In this document: in pieces, positions 13,496 to 25,428 of the stretch | Layout: every line of letters begins with the position of its first letter | How positions within the stretch are numbered: the stretch's first letter is position 1 | Origin: [Mycobacterium] vasticus | Lineage (GTDB): Bacteria > Actinomycetota > Actinomycetes > Mycobacteriales > Mycobacteriaceae | Assembly: GCF_020181595.1 (NCBI RefSeq) | Contig: NZ_CP084028.1 | Span: forward strand, 1,523,647-1,587,646 | Reading direction: 5' to 3' | Length of the DNA: 64,000 bases | The notes under the pieces: model-generated | What the model was told of the DNA's origin: nothing | The model's database searches: none | What the model saw: only the letters and a program-made list of their open reading frames with translations | Program-made: the position numbers and the translations under genes

Positions 13496-13968
13496 GTGCC
13501 AAGCCGGATTCGCGCGGCGGTCCCAGTGTCGGCTCTCCTCCGTCGAGCCTCGCTGAACCGTCGGGTTTTGTGGCGGCGGTTCCGGTGCGCTGGTCGGACA
13601 TCGACATGTACCAGCACGTCAACCACGCGGTGATGGTCACCATCCTCGAAGAGGCGCGGGTGCCGTTCCTGGCGCCGGCCTTCGCGGTCGACATCACCGA
13701 AGTCGGCCTGCTGATCGCCGAAGTGAAGATCGGCTACAAAGGTCAACTGCGGCTGATGGATTCGCCGTTGCAGGTGACAATGTGGGTGTCGCGGCTGCGC
13801 GCGGTGGACTTCACCATCGGCTACGAGGTCCGCTCGGTGGGCGCCGAACCGGACTCCAAGCCGGCGGTCATCGCCGAAACCCAACTGGCGGCGTTCAGCA
13901 TCGATGAGCAGAAGCTGGTGCGGCTGTCACCGGAGCACCGGGCGTACCTGGAGAAGTTCACCCGCTGA
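13492..13968 (+). CDS. Hot-dog fold acyl-CoA thioesterase (Rv2475c type)
   Basis: This 158-residue protein has a single 4-hydroxybenzoyl-CoA thioesterase-like hot-dog domain. The active-site helix region reads [13 protein letters not shown], with Asp and His placed as in this family, and the strand [11 protein letters not shown] follows. The chosen GTG start sits inside the gdh stop codon (GTGA), which points to translational coupling with glutamate dehydrogenase. The first 25 residues are low-complexity Ser/Pro/Gly and unlikely to be part of the fold. The end overlaps the convergent aglA gene by 11 nt. The substrate is unknown; aromatic or branched acyl-CoA is possible. Confidence 0.85.
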   Translation: MSAKPDSRGGPSVGSPPSSLAEPSGFVAAVPVRWSDIDMYQHVNHAVMVTILEEARVPFLAPAFAVDITEVGLLIAEVKIGYKGQLRLMDSPLQVTMWVSRLRAVDFTIGYEVRSVGAEPDSKPAVIAETQLAAFSIDEQKLVRLSPEHRAYLEKFTR

Positions 13969-15514
13969 GCCAGGCCGCGGTGTTCGGCGCCAACTCGGCG
14001 CCGGTCAGCGGCCCGCTGGACAGCAACCGCGCGCCTTCGGGCAGCGCCACCGGCTGCGAACCGGTGTTGACCACACAGATCAGCGTGCCGCGCCGGAACA
14101 CCACGGCGCCCTCCGGCGCCGGAAGCCACTCCAGTCGTTCGCCGAATCCCGCTCGCTCCCGGCGTATCTCGAGTGCCCGCCGGTACAGCGACAACGTCGA
14201 GTCGGGGTCGCTCGCCTGATGTTCGACGGCCAGCGGCGCCCAGTCCGACGGCATCGGCAGCCAGGTGTCGGGATCGTCGGAGAAGCCGAACGGTGGTGTG
14301 TCACCCGACCACGGCAGCGGCACCCGGCAACCGTCGCGCCCGCGCTCGGTGTGCCCGGAGCGCTCCCACACCGGGTCCTGCAGCGCGGCGTCGGGCAACT
14401 CGACCTCCGGCAGGCCCAGCTCCTGGCCGTTGTAGACGAACACCGTGCCCGGCAGTGCCAACAGGACCAGTGCCATCGCCCGCGCCCGGGCAAGGCCGGC
14501 AGCGCCGTCGCCGTAGCGGGTCACCGACCGCTGCACGTCGTGGTTCTCCAGCGCCCACGTCGGGGTGCCCGCCACCGAGGCGACCGCGGCCAGCGAATTC
14601 TCGATCGCGTCGCGGATCTCGCCGGCGTCGAACTCGGCCTGCAGCAGCCGGAAGTTGAACGCCAGGTGCAGCTCGTCGGGCCGGATGTAGGCGGCGAACT
14701 GGGCATTGTCGTGCACCCAGACCTCACCGACGCTCACCGCTCCCGGATAGTCGTCGACCACCCGGCGGATCGCGCGGTGGATCGCGTGGACACCGGGCCG
14801 GTTGAACCGAGGGTCGTCGTCCTGGTGGGTGAGCAGCTTGATGTCGGTGACGGGCATGTCGGGCAGGCCCGGCGGCTTGGCCATGCCGTGCGAGACGTCG
14901 ATACGAAAGCCGTCCACCCCGCGGTCCAGCCAGAACCGCAGGGTCGTCTCGAAGTCCGCCATGACCTCGGGGTTGTCCCAGTTCAGATCGGGTTGTTGAA
15001 CGTCGAACAGGTGCAGGTACCACTGGCCGTCGGGGACCCGAGTCCAGGCCGGCCCGCCGAACACCGATATCCAGTTGTTGGGTGCCTGCGCGCCGTCCGG
15101 GCCGCGGCCGTCGCGGAAGATGTAGCGCTCCCGCTCCCGACTGCCCGGTGCAGACCCCAGGGCCTCGACGAACCACGGATGCGCCGAACTGGTGTGGTTG
15201 GGCACCAGGTCCATGGTCAGCCTGATGCCGCGCTCGTGAGAGGCCGCGACCAATCGGTCCAGCCCGGCCAGGTCACCGAAGAGCGGGTCGATGGCACGCG
15301 GATCCGCCACATCGTAGCCGTGGTCGGCCATCGGCGACACCATCACCGGGTTGAGCCACAGCGCGTCGACGCCCAGCTCGCGCAGGTAGTCCAGGTGCGC
15401 GGTCACCCCGTCCAGATCGCCCACCCCGTCGCCGCTGCTGTCGGCGAACGAGCGCGGATAGACCTGGTAGAAAACGCAGTCCTGCCACCACGGGGCGCGG
15501 TTGTCGGGGCCCAT
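13958..15514 (-). CDS. aglA: GH13 alpha-glucosidase (AglA/oligo-1,6-glucosidase type)
   Basis: This 518-residue glycoside hydrolase family 13 enzyme starts at [20 protein letters not shown]. The four GH13 conserved regions are present: DLVPNHTS (I), DGFRIDVSHG with the nucleophile Asp (II), SVGEVWV with the acid/base Glu (III) and ENHDVQ (IV). It lacks a signal peptide, so it acts in the cytosol on alpha-linked glucosides, possibly maltose, trehalose or glucosylglycerate-type compounds. Its ATG shares one base with the glbO stop (TGATG), so the two genes are probably translated from one message. A longer in-frame extension upstream would lie inside glbO and is rejected. It corresponds to Rv2471 by position. 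Confidence 0.9.
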   Translation of the reverse strand: MGPDNRAPWWQDCVFYQVYPRSFADSSGDGVGDLDGVTAHLDYLRELGVDALWLNPVMVSPMADHGYDVADPRAIDPLFGDLAGLDRLVAASHERGIRLTMDLVPNHTSSAHPWFVEALGSAPGSRERERYIFRDGRGPDGAQAPNNWISVFGGPAWTRVPDGQWYLHLFDVQQPDLNWDNPEVMADFETTLRFWLDRGVDGFRIDVSHGMAKPPGLPDMPVTDIKLLTHQDDDPRFNRPGVHAIHRAIRRVVDDYPGAVSVGEVWVHDNAQFAAYIRPDELHLAFNFRLLQAEFDAGEIRDAIENSLAAVASVAGTPTWALENHDVQRSVTRYGDGAAGLARARAMALVLLALPGTVFVYNGQELGLPEVELPDAALQDPVWERSGHTERGRDGCRVPLPWSGDTPPFGFSDDPDTWLPMPSDWAPLAVEHQASDPDSTLSLYRRALEIRRERAGFGERLEWLPAPEGAVVFRRGTLICVVNTGSQPVALPEGARLLSSGPLTGAELAPNTAAWLSG

Positions 15515-15912
15515 CAGATCGGCGCGTTGACCAGGAAGTCGGCCACCGTATGAAGGTAGTCCAGCAGCTCGGCGCGATGCGCGTCGTCGAGGGTGTCGCG
15601 GTCGATCTCGTCGACGGCGGTCACCATGCAGCGCAGCCACGCGTCGCGTTGCAGCGGGCCGATCCGGTAGGGGATGTGGCGCATCCGCAGCCTGGGATGG
15701 CCGCGCAGGTCACTGTAGGTGCGCGGGCCGCCCCAGTACTGCTCGAGGAACATCCGCAACCGATCCTCGGCGCCGTCCATGTCGTCGTCGGGGTACATCG
15801 GCCGCAGAATCGCGTCCTGGGCGACCAGTTGATAGAACCGCGACACGATGGCGTGGAAGGTGTCCGCACCGCCTACGGCGTCGTAAAAGGAGTGTTCTTC
15901 TATCGGCTGCAT
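15514..15912 (-). CDS. glbO: Truncated haemoglobin O (group II)
   Basis: This is a 132-residue 2-on-2 globin. It starts [15 protein letters not shown] and carries the FYQLVAQD B helix, the proximal His in [11 protein letters not shown], and the Trp of the G helix in QRDAWLRCM, all typical of trHbO. In M. tuberculosis trHbO binds oxygen very tightly, associates with membranes and has been linked to oxygen delivery to respiration, peroxide handling and NO chemistry. It is the first gene of a reverse-strand pair with aglA. Nearby respiratory genes (ctaJ and the DUF5130 gene) lie on the opposite strand 1.7 kb away. Confidence 0.93.
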   Translation of the reverse strand: MQPIEEHSFYDAVGGADTFHAIVSRFYQLVAQDAILRPMYPDDDMDGAEDRLRMFLEQYWGGPRTYSDLRGHPRLRMRHIPYRIGPLQRDAWLRCMVTAVDEIDRDTLDDAHRAELLDYLHTVADFLVNAPI

Positions 15913-16048
15913 CGCCCCCCATTGTGGGCCATCTGTGAGGCGGCACCCCCACCTGCGGTGTGAACACACGGCAAATGGGCGTGCGACCAGTGCCGAATCA
16001 TGGTGAACTGTTCCGCGGAGGATCTATGGTGCAGCACTTAAGCCGGCG

Positions 16049-16684
16049 ATGAAGCGTCGGGGCCACCGCAACACCGGTGCCCCCGCGGCGAGCCTGACCG
16101 GGCTTGCCGCCGCTCCATGCCTGCACTCGGTCGCCACTTCTGGTTCCGTCGCCGACGCCGCCTCGATCTGGAACAGACGCCGGGTGCTGCTGCTCAACTC
16201 CACCTACGAACCGCTGACCGCGCTTCCGTTGCGACGCGCCGTCGTCATGCTGATCTGCGGCAAGGCCGACATGGTGCACGACGACCCGTCCGGGCCGGCC
16301 ATCCACTCGGCCACCCGCACGGTGTCGGTGCCCTCGGTGATCCGGCTGCGGTCCTATGTCCGGGTGCCCTACCGCGCGCGCATACCGCTGACCCGGGCCG
16401 CGCTGATGCACCGTGACCGGCACTGCTGCGCCTACTGCGGCGGCAAGGCCGACACCGTCGACCACGTCGTGCCGCGCAGCCGGGGTGGGGACCACTCCTG
16501 GGAGAACTGCGTGGCGGCCTGCTCGGCCTGCAACCACCGCAAGGCCGACCGGTTGCTGACCGAACTCGGCTGGACGCTGAGCCTGGTGCCCACCTCACCG
16601 AAGGGACAGCACTGGCGACTGCTGGCGGTGATCAACGACCTGGATCCGGTGTGGATGCGCTACCTCGGCGAAGGCGCGGCCTGA
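16049..16684 (+). CDS. HNH endonuclease-family protein (Rv2469c type)
   Basis: This 211-residue protein ends in an HNH domain: CCAYCGG, DHVVPRSRGG, then NCVAACSACNHRKADR. It supplies the two CxxC zinc pairs and the H-N-H catalytic residues (about residues 128-172). The N-terminal part holds a conserved block (VLLLNSTYEPL) common to cyanobacterial and actinobacterial stand-alone HNH proteins that occur as single chromosomal genes, not in restriction systems. The target is unknown; a repair or genome-processing role is possible. The start is uncertain because the first 38 residues look poorly structured. The last 25 nt overlap the convergent amidase gene. Confidence 0.85.
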   Translation: MKRRGHRNTGAPAASLTGLAAAPCLHSVATSGSVADAASIWNRRRVLLLNSTYEPLTALPLRRAVVMLICGKADMVHDDPSGPAIHSATRTVSVPSVIRLRSYVRVPYRARIPLTRAALMHRDRHCCAYCGGKADTVDHVVPRSRGGDHSWENCVAACSACNHRKADRLLTELGWTLSLVPTSPKGQHWRLLAVINDLDPVWMRYLGEGAA

Positions 16685-17610
16685 GGCGCCACGTGGCGCC
16701 GGTACCAGCGTCGGCCGTGCCAGCGCTGGTAGTGCCATACCGCGGCGGGCAACATCCCCCTCCGATGCAGCCAGAAGCCGGCCGGCGGGTCCAGCGCGGG
16801 TGCTCGGCGCTCCAGGGTGATCTCACCGAGCAGCACGCCTTCGCCCTCGTCGGCGCGACGTTCGGCGACGACCGTGCCGTCCGCGGCGGCGATCAGGGTG
16901 GCTCCTTCGAAATGGCCGCGGTAGGGCATGGGCAGCCAGGGCATGGCGCAGGTCAGATCACCGGCGTGAGCGGCATGCACCACGGGTGCGCCCACATATT
17001 GGGCGAACGATGCTGACGACCATCGGGCGGTGCGGGCGTTGGTGCGTTCGAGGCGATCGAAGAGTCGGTGCGGACGCCAGCGCGGAATCGACCACCAGCC
17101 CGAGCCGGTCATCACCAGATCCACCTGGCCGCGTAGCCGTCGCACGGTCTGGGTGCGCATCAATTCCCAGCACACCGCGGCACCCACCGTGTGCTCGCCC
17201 GCGCTGAGCACGCCGTCGTCGTCGCCGCAGGTGTAGAACGCGTTCTCCCACATCGTGGGTAGGTCCTTGTCGTGCCGGCCCACCACACCATTGCGATCGG
17301 CCAGCAGGTAGGCGTTGCGGACATGGCCGTCGGCGTCGCGGCACAGAAACGACCCGCCGACCAGCGCGCGGTGCCGTCTGGCCAACGAGGTCAGCAGGTC
17401 GGTGGCCGCGCCGTCCGGCGGCAGGGCCGCGGTGGCCAGTGACTCGGCGAACCCGATCCCGGTGGTGAAGAACTCCGGCAACGCGATGATGCGTGCACCG
17501 GCCCGGCCCGCCTCGTCTCCGAGTCGTTCGCAGGAGGCCAAGTTGGTGGCGACATCGCCGAGCACGGCTTCCAACTGAACCGCCGCCGCCAGCACCATGA
17601 TGCTGACCAT
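16660..17610 (-). CDS. Carbon-nitrogen hydrolase (nitrilase superfamily)
   Basis: This is a roughly 316-residue nitrilase-fold enzyme. The Glu-Lys-Cys catalytic triad is visible as Glu in ALPEFF, Lys in RHDKDLPTMWENAF and Cys in GAAVCWEL. Such enzymes hydrolyse amides, ureas or nitriles of small molecules through a cysteine acyl intermediate. The His/Trp/Arg-rich C-terminal extension (about 275-316) is unusual and could be a binding tail. Two in-frame ATG codons (17610 and 17598) are equally possible starts and neither has a clear ribosome binding site. It diverges from ctaJ and ends inside the HNH gene. The substrate cannot be told from sequence. Confidence 0.82.
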   Translation of the reverse strand: MVSIMVLAAAVQLEAVLGDVATNLASCERLGDEAGRAGARIIALPEFFTTGIGFAESLATAALPPDGAATDLLTSLARRHRALVGGSFLCRDADGHVRNAYLLADRNGVVGRHDKDLPTMWENAFYTCGDDDGVLSAGEHTVGAAVCWELMRTQTVRRLRGQVDLVMTGSGWWSIPRWRPHRLFDRLERTNARTARWSSASFAQYVGAPVVHAAHAGDLTCAMPWLPMPYRGHFEGATLIAAADGTVVAERRADEGEGVLLGEITLERRAPALDPPAGFWLHRRGMLPAAVWHYQRWHGRRWYRRHVAPQAAPSPR

Positions 17611-17681
17611 AGTCGGGTGTCGTCGCGAACTCGGCCCGGGTTCTCGCACCGATCGATCAGCGGTGGGATACGGTCTACGGC

Positions 17682-17915
17682 GTGAGCGTGTTGGAATTCC
17701 TCGGCTACTTCATCGCCATTCCGGCCTTGCTGGTGTCGCTGCTGGCGGCGCGGGTGCTGTCCTACAAATCGCCGCGCGCGGCCACCTACCGGATGGCCGA
17801 CGGCTGGACGCATCCGCCGATCCTGTGGGCGGCCACCGACGAGCGCGTCGGCGGCGGGCACGGTCACGGCGCAGCCGAGTTCAGCGTGGGAGGTGGAACC
17901 AGTGGCAACTGGTGA
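17682..17915 (+). CDS. ctaJ: Small cytochrome aa3 oxidase-associated membrane subunit (CtaJ type)
   Basis: This 77-residue protein has one N-terminal transmembrane helix (about 4-25, [20 protein letters not shown]), a short [14 protein letters not shown] loop and a hydrophilic His/Gly-rich tail. It matches the small actinobacterial proteins annotated as aa3-type cytochrome oxidase subunit CtaJ, seen in cryo-EM of the mycobacterial CIII2CIV2 respiratory supercomplex (from memory, M. smegmatis MSMEG_4693). The start codon is GTG. The 3' end overlaps the next gene by 14 nt with a ribosome binding site inside it, so the two are probably coupled. The assignment rests on length, topology and synteny. 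Confidence 0.72.
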   Translation: MSVLEFLGYFIAIPALLVSLLAARVLSYKSPRAATYRMADGWTHPPILWAATDERVGGGHGHGAAEFSVGGGTSGNW

Positions 17916-18369
17916 GGTCGCGACCATCGATCCGGCGGATCTGCCGTACGGCTCGGCGATCACCTACAGTGGCCGGGTCTCGGGAGTCACCGAGCCCGGT
18001 GAGCTCTCACTGCACTACCCGTTCCCGACCAAGGACCTGGTGGCGCTCGACAACGCGCTGTCCGATGGTTCACGGGCGGCCAAGGCCCGGTTCGCCACCT
18101 ACATCGGCGACCTCGGCGCCGACAGCGCCGCCCGGGCCCGCGAGATCCTGGCCAAGGTGCCCACCCCCAACGATGCGGTGCTGATCGCGGTCTCACCGGA
18201 CCAGCGGCTCATCGAGGTGGCCTACGGCGCCGGCGTGGCCGATCGCATCGCCCCCGCGGCGGCACCGCAGGGTGTGGCCGCGGCCACCGCGGCGTTCACC
18301 GAAGGCCGGCTCGTCGAAGGTTTGATCAGCGCGGTGCAGCTGATCAGCGCCGGGATCTCCCGGCCCTAG
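17902..18369 (+). CDS. DUF5130 protein (Rv2468c type, TPM-like)
   Basis: This 155-residue protein has the layout of DUF5130/TPM-like domains: a [14 protein letters not shown] start, a middle segment about oxidation or phosphatase-like TPM folds, and a hydrophobic C-terminal helix ([13 protein letters not shown]). I chose GTG at 17902 because gggaggtgg at 17888-17896 is correctly spaced; GTG at 17893 is also in frame. It overlaps ctaJ. From memory, the M. smegmatis neighbour of ctaJ (MSMEG_4692) was also modelled at the respiratory supercomplex periphery, so a respiratory role is plausible but not shown by sequence. Confidence 0.7.
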   Translation: MATGEVATIDPADLPYGSAITYSGRVSGVTEPGELSLHYPFPTKDLVALDNALSDGSRAAKARFATYIGDLGADSAARAREILAKVPTPNDAVLIAVSPDQRLIEVAYGAGVADRIAPAAAPQGVAAATAAFTEGRLVEGLISAVQLISAGISRP

Positions 18370-18385
18370 CAGGCCCCGCCTTCCG

Positions 18386-19126
18386 GTGGTCGTTGTGCTC
18401 GTCCCCGGGTCACACCGCGCCTGGCTGGCCAACATCGACCGACAGGCGGTCGCCCCGCAGGCGTTGGCCGACATCGTCCGCAGCCAACGCATCACCCGCG
18501 ACAGCTTCGGCATTCTCGATGCGATGGAGCAGATCACCGATCCGGATGGCAAGAGCTACTTCGCGATCGGTTGCGACACCCGGCCCGACGACGCCCGGCG
18601 TGCGACCCTGCTGACCTACATCCTCAACGCCGGCACCGGCTACGGCGGAACCCGCTGCGATTTTGCCGCGACACCCTACGGCGCCACCGAGATGCACCGG
18701 ATCATCGAACGGCAGTGGTCGAACCGCTGGAGCTATGCGGCGATTCGTCGGGTCTGCGATTCCGGCGGCCGGCTGGTGACCACCCCGAACGGGATGCTGA
18801 TGGGCTTGGGCGGCAACCGTATTCACTCCCACTTCAGCCGACGTGGTGGCACCACCTGGGGTGATCTGTTCATGGTCAGCATGAATCAGGTCGACGACCC
18901 GGCCGGTCGGCTGCGAGCGATCATCGAAACGGGACGGGCTCATCCCGACGGCCCGGGCCTGGACCGCTTGCTGCACCACGAGGAGATCCACGCCCAGCAG
19001 TGGGCCGAATTCGGTCCGGTGCAACTGCCCGCACGTTATCTGGCCGAAGAGACCAGGGTGCGGATCTTCGGCGGTACCAACCGATTCGAGAAGCAGGCCG
19101 GGTTGTCCGACGGGGAATACTGCTGA
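18386..19126 (+). CDS. Unrecognised protein with HEEIH zincin-like motif
   Basis: I do not recognise this 246-residue protein as a named family. It has no signal peptide or membrane helix. Near residues 192-201 it reads HHEEIHAQQW; HEEIH fits the HExxH zinc-binding signature of metallopeptidases, followed by AEFG. Other notable segments are NAGTGYGGTRCDF and GNRIHSHFSRRGGTTWGDLF, the latter rich in His/Ser/Arg. No third zinc ligand can be fixed by eye. The GTG start lacks a clear ribosome binding site. It lies 16 nt after the DUF5130 gene and abuts the pepN stop. A role with the ctaJ/DUF5130 pair is possible from position only. Confidence 0.7.
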   Translation: MVVVLVPGSHRAWLANIDRQAVAPQALADIVRSQRITRDSFGILDAMEQITDPDGKSYFAIGCDTRPDDARRATLLTYILNAGTGYGGTRCDFAATPYGATEMHRIIERQWSNRWSYAAIRRVCDSGGRLVTTPNGMLMGLGGNRIHSHFSRRGGTTWGDLFMVSMNQVDDPAGRLRAIIETGRAHPDGPGLDRLLHHEEIHAQQWAEFGPVQLPARYLAEETRVRIFGGTNRFEKQAGLSDGEYC

Positions 19127-21691
<2,565 letters not shown>

Positions 21692-21753
21692 GCCCGCCAA
21701 CAGTAGACGTCGTGGGGTGTCGGTGGCCGCCAGACCGAGCTTTAATGGTCCCC

Positions 21754-22134
21754 ATGCGCATCGCAGGTTTGGTTTTCGCCGCGCTGGCCACGGCGGTGCA
21801 TGTCTACATCTTCGTGCTGGAGTCGTTGCGGTGGACCGCTCCGCGCACCCGAGCAGTGTTCGGGACCACGGCCGAGGAAGCCGAGACCACCAAGTTGTTG
21901 GCCTTCAACCAGGGTTTCTACAACCTGTTCCTGGCGGTGGTGACGGGGCTCGGTGTCGCCGCGGTGGCACAGGGCTGCACGAGTGTCGGAGCGGCGCTGG
22001 TGTTTGCCGGCGCGGGCTCGATGCTGGCCGCGGCACTGGTTCTGATCGCCTCGTCTCCCGCCAAGGCCCGCGCCGCCGCCGTGCAGGGTGTGTTTCCGGC
22101 CCTCGCGGTCGCGCTGCTCGCCTTGAGCCTGTAA
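21754..22134 (+). CDS. DUF1304 small integral membrane protein
   Basis: This 126-residue protein has four predicted membrane helices. The N-terminus [20 protein letters not shown] fits DUF1304 proteins, which begin with a helix carrying HVYIF and continue with [10 protein letters not shown]. The function of this family is unknown. ATG at 21745 (three codons earlier) is an alternative start. It is divergent from pepN across about 60 nt and lies 29 nt before the reductase gene, so it may be co-transcribed with it. Longer upstream in-frame codons overlap pepN and are unlikely to be used. Confidence 0.78.
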   Translation: MRIAGLVFAALATAVHVYIFVLESLRWTAPRTRAVFGTTAEEAETTKLLAFNQGFYNLFLAVVTGLGVAAVAQGCTSVGAALVFAGAGSMLAAALVLIASSPAKARAAAVQGVFPALAVALLALSL

Positions 22135-22163
22135 GAACCCGCCAACTCCCGAGAGGATCGCCT

Positions 22164-22775
22164 GTGACCGTGAGATCGAACGCCGAGTTCTGGTTTGACC
22201 CACTGTGCCCGTGGTGCTGGATCACCTCGCGGTGGATCCTGGAGGTCGAAAAGGTCCGCGACATCGACGTCACCTTCCACGTGATGAGCCTGGCCGTGCT
22301 CAACGAAGGCCGTGACGACATCTCGCAGGAGTACCGCAGGGGTCTGGAGCAGGCGATGGGCCCGGTTCGGGTGGCGATCGCTGCCGAACAGCAGCGGGGC
22401 AACGACATCCTGCGCCCGCTCTACACCGCGATGGGCACCCGGATTCACAACCAGAACAACAAGGACTTCCCTGACGTCATCGCCGGCGCGCTGGCTGAGG
22501 TGGGCCTGCCGGCCGAGCTGGCTGATGCGGCCACCGTCGACACCTACGACGAGGCCCTGCGCGCCAGCCACCACGCGGGCATGGACGCCGTCGGTCCCGA
22601 CGTCGGCACCCCGACCATCCACGTCAACGGGGTGGCGTTCTTCGGCCCGGTGCTGTCCCGCATTCCACGCGGCGAGCAGGCCGGACAGCTCTGGGACGCC
22701 TCGGTGACGTTCGCGTCCTACCCGTACTTCTGGGAGCTCAAGCGCACTCGGGGCGAAGCGCCGCAGTTCGACTGA
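22164..22775 (+). CDS. Mycothiol-dependent DsbA-family reductase (Rv2466c type)
   Basis: This 203-residue thioredoxin-fold protein carries CPWCW near residue 15, an active-site CxxC of DsbA/FrnE type, and the cis-proline region GTPTIHVNG. It matches Rv2466c of M. tuberculosis, a mycothiol-dependent oxidoreductase that also activates some nitro prodrugs and is induced by oxidative stress. GTG at 22164 has gagagga 7 nt upstream. It is cytosolic (no signal peptide). In M. tuberculosis the gene belongs to the SigH response; I do not see a convincing SigH promoter directly upstream. Confidence 0.9.
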   Translation: MTVRSNAEFWFDPLCPWCWITSRWILEVEKVRDIDVTFHVMSLAVLNEGRDDISQEYRRGLEQAMGPVRVAIAAEQQRGNDILRPLYTAMGTRIHNQNNKDFPDVIAGALAEVGLPAELADAATVDTYDEALRASHHAGMDAVGPDVGTPTIHVNGVAFFGPVLSRIPRGEQAGQLWDASVTFASYPYFWELKRTRGEAPQFD

Positions 22776-22871
22776 TCCCGCTCCCCGCGACCGTGCTCAA
22801 TTGTCCGGTAAAAGCCCAGGTGAGGGCGGACAGTTATGCACGGTCGAGGGGTGGGCGGCGGGGATGACACA

Positions 22872-23360
<489 letters not shown>

Positions 23361-23371
23361 CGTGCTCTGAC

Positions 23372-24178
23372 ATGCCCGAGGGGCACATCCTGCACCGGCT
23401 GGCCCGGCTACATCAGCGTCGCTTCGCCGGTGCCCCGGTGCGGGTGTCCAGTCCGCAGGGCCGCTTCGAGGCCGGTGCCGCCGCGGTCGACGGGCGCTCG
23501 CTGACCCGCGCCGAAGCCTGGGGCAAGCACCTGTTCCACCACTACTCGGGCGGCGCGATCGTGCGCGTGCACCTGGGAATCTACGGTCAGTTCAGCGAAT
23601 TCGACGTCCGCGACGGCGCGGTGCCCGAACCGGTCGGCCAGGTGCGCATGCGGATGGTCGGCGCCGAGTACGGCAGCGACCTGCGCGGGCCGGCGGCCTG
23701 CGAGGTCATCGACGAGGCGCAGCACGCCGATGTGATCGCCCGACTCGGGCCCGACCCGCTGCGCACGGATGCCGATCCGGCCTCGGCATTCAAGCGGATC
23801 GCCAAGTCCCGCAAGGCGATAGCGGCCCTTCTGATGGATCAGTCGGTGCTGGCCGGCGTCGGCAACGTGTACCGCAGCGAAGTGCTGTTCCGGCACCGGA
23901 TCGACCCGTACCGGCCCGGTACCGACGTCGGCGAGGGCGAGTTCGCCGCGATCTGGGCCGACCTGGTGGCGTTGATGAAGGTCGGGCTGCGTCGCGGCAA
24001 CATCGTCGTGGTGCGGCCCGAGGACGACCACGGCGCGCCCGCCTACGCACCGGGTAAACCGCGCACCTACGTCTACCGCCGCGCCGGTGAGCCGTGCCGG
24101 GTGTGCGGGACCGCGGTGCGTACCGCGGAACTGGAGGGCCGCAACCTGTTCTGGTGCCCGTCCTGCCAGACCGGCTAG
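23372..24178 (+). CDS. nei: Endonuclease VIII-type DNA glycosylase (Nei, Rv2464c type)
   Basis: This is a 268-residue Fpg/Nei-family bifunctional glycosylase/AP lyase. After Met removal the N-terminal Pro-Glu (MPEGHILHRLA) supplies the catalytic residues. The central H2TH domain carries LLMDQSVLAGVGNVYRSEVLF, and the C-terminal zinc finger CRVCG followed by FWCPSCQ is intact. It excises oxidised pyrimidines from DNA in base excision repair. The stop codon directly abuts the stop of the convergent lipP gene. Confidence 0.92.
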   Translation: MPEGHILHRLARLHQRRFAGAPVRVSSPQGRFEAGAAAVDGRSLTRAEAWGKHLFHHYSGGAIVRVHLGIYGQFSEFDVRDGAVPEPVGQVRMRMVGAEYGSDLRGPAACEVIDEAQHADVIARLGPDPLRTDADPASAFKRIAKSRKAIAALLMDQSVLAGVGNVYRSEVLFRHRIDPYRPGTDVGEGEFAAIWADLVALMKVGLRRGNIVVVRPEDDHGAPAYAPGKPRTYVYRRAGEPCRVCGTAVRTAELEGRNLFWCPSCQTG

Positions 24179-25402
24179 TCAGTCGTCGTAGATCGATTCA
24201 CGCCGGGGCCGGATCGTCACCCCGAGCGCGCGGTAGATCTCGTTGGACAGCACCACACTGCGCGGGTCGGCGTTGGCCTGGGTGTGGTCGAAGCGGTTCA
24301 TCACGTACCCGTAGCCGATCCGGTGCTCGAGGTCGACGAACGCGAATGACCCACCGAGCCCACCGTGGCCGAAGATCCGCCGGTTGGGGCCGTTGACGCC
24401 CTCGGCGTTGAGCATGTAGCCCAGGCCCCAGCCGTGCTCGGCGACCCGGGGGCCCAGCACCAGATCCGTCTCGGTGCCGCCCTGCAGCACCCGCAGCCGG
24501 TCCATGGTGGGACGGCTCAGCAGCTTCTCCTGCGCCAGTGCGTTGTAGAACGTGGCCATACCCAGCGCTGAGACCTGGGCGTTGGTGCCGGGGAACTCCA
24601 GCTCGCGCCACAGGGTCAAGTCGTTGGTGGCGATCTCGTCGTCGGGGGCGAATCCCATCGCCACCGCCAGACCCGCCTTGGAATGGTCGTCCAACGAGGT
24701 CGGGCGTTTCGGGGCGCCGGCCGAGGCCAGCATCTCCCGGATCGTCGGCTTGCCCACCGGGTCGGTGCAGCGGTAGGGCTGCTGGTCGGCCGGCACCCCG
24801 ATGTGCACTTCGGCGCCGATCGGACCGGCGACCTCGCGGCGCAGATACTCGCCGACGGTCATGCCCGTCACCCGCTTGACCACCTCGCCGATGATGAACC
24901 CGTAAGTGGTCATGTGATAGCCCTGCGCGGTACCCGGGCGCCACCACGGTTCGGCCGCGGCCAGCCGCTCGCAGACCAGATCCCAGTCGGTGACGTCGCG
25001 CCAGTGCATCGGCTCGCGGGGCCCGATCGCACCGGAGCGGTGCGCCAGGACCATCGCCAGCGAGATGTCGCCCTTGCCGGCCTGGCCGAATGCCGGCCAG
25101 TAGTGCGCCACCGGGATACGCAGGTCCAGTTCCCCGGCGTCGGCGAGCCGGTGCACGCAGGTGCTGGTCAGACCCTTGCTGCCGGACAGCACGGTGCCCA
25201 GGGTGTCTTCCTGCCAGGGCCGCACGCCCTCGACGTCGGCCGAGCCGGCCCACAGATTGACGACGAGTTCGCCGTCCACATACGCCGCGACGGCAGCGCC
25301 GAGTTCCTCGCGCTCGGTGAAGTTACGCTCGAACTCCTGCCGCACCCTCTCGAAGCGCGGGGAGCACGTCCCATGAATCTGGACGTGCCGTGTGCCGCCC
25401 AT
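24179..25402 (-). CDS. lipP: Beta-lactamase-fold esterase (LipP type)
   Basis: This 407-residue protein has the class C beta-lactamase/esterase VIII fold. The nucleophile is in SGSKGLTS (SxxK, about residue 73), the second motif Tyr is in GYHMTTYGF, and the C-terminal HGGLGGSF box is present. Such enzymes hydrolyse short-chain esters or act as D-peptidase-like proteins. No signal peptide is seen, so it is probably cytosolic. aggaagg precedes the ATG. The leader between tRNA-Gly and this gene contains competing inverted repeats (25429-25473). Its position next to nei and upstream of tig matches Rv2463. Confidence 0.9.
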   Translation of the reverse strand: MGGTRHVQIHGTCSPRFERVRQEFERNFTEREELGAAVAAYVDGELVVNLWAGSADVEGVRPWQEDTLGTVLSGSKGLTSTCVHRLADAGELDLRIPVAHYWPAFGQAGKGDISLAMVLAHRSGAIGPREPMHWRDVTDWDLVCERLAAAEPWWRPGTAQGYHMTTYGFIIGEVVKRVTGMTVGEYLRREVAGPIGAEVHIGVPADQQPYRCTDPVGKPTIREMLASAGAPKRPTSLDDHSKAGLAVAMGFAPDDEIATNDLTLWRELEFPGTNAQVSALGMATFYNALAQEKLLSRPTMDRLRVLQGGTETDLVLGPRVAEHGWGLGYMLNAEGVNGPNRRIFGHGGLGGSFAFVDLEHRIGYGYVMNRFDHTQANADPRSVVLSNEIYRALGVTIRPRRESIYDD

Positions 25403-25428
25403 GGAGTGCCTTCCTGCTAGGAGGGAAT

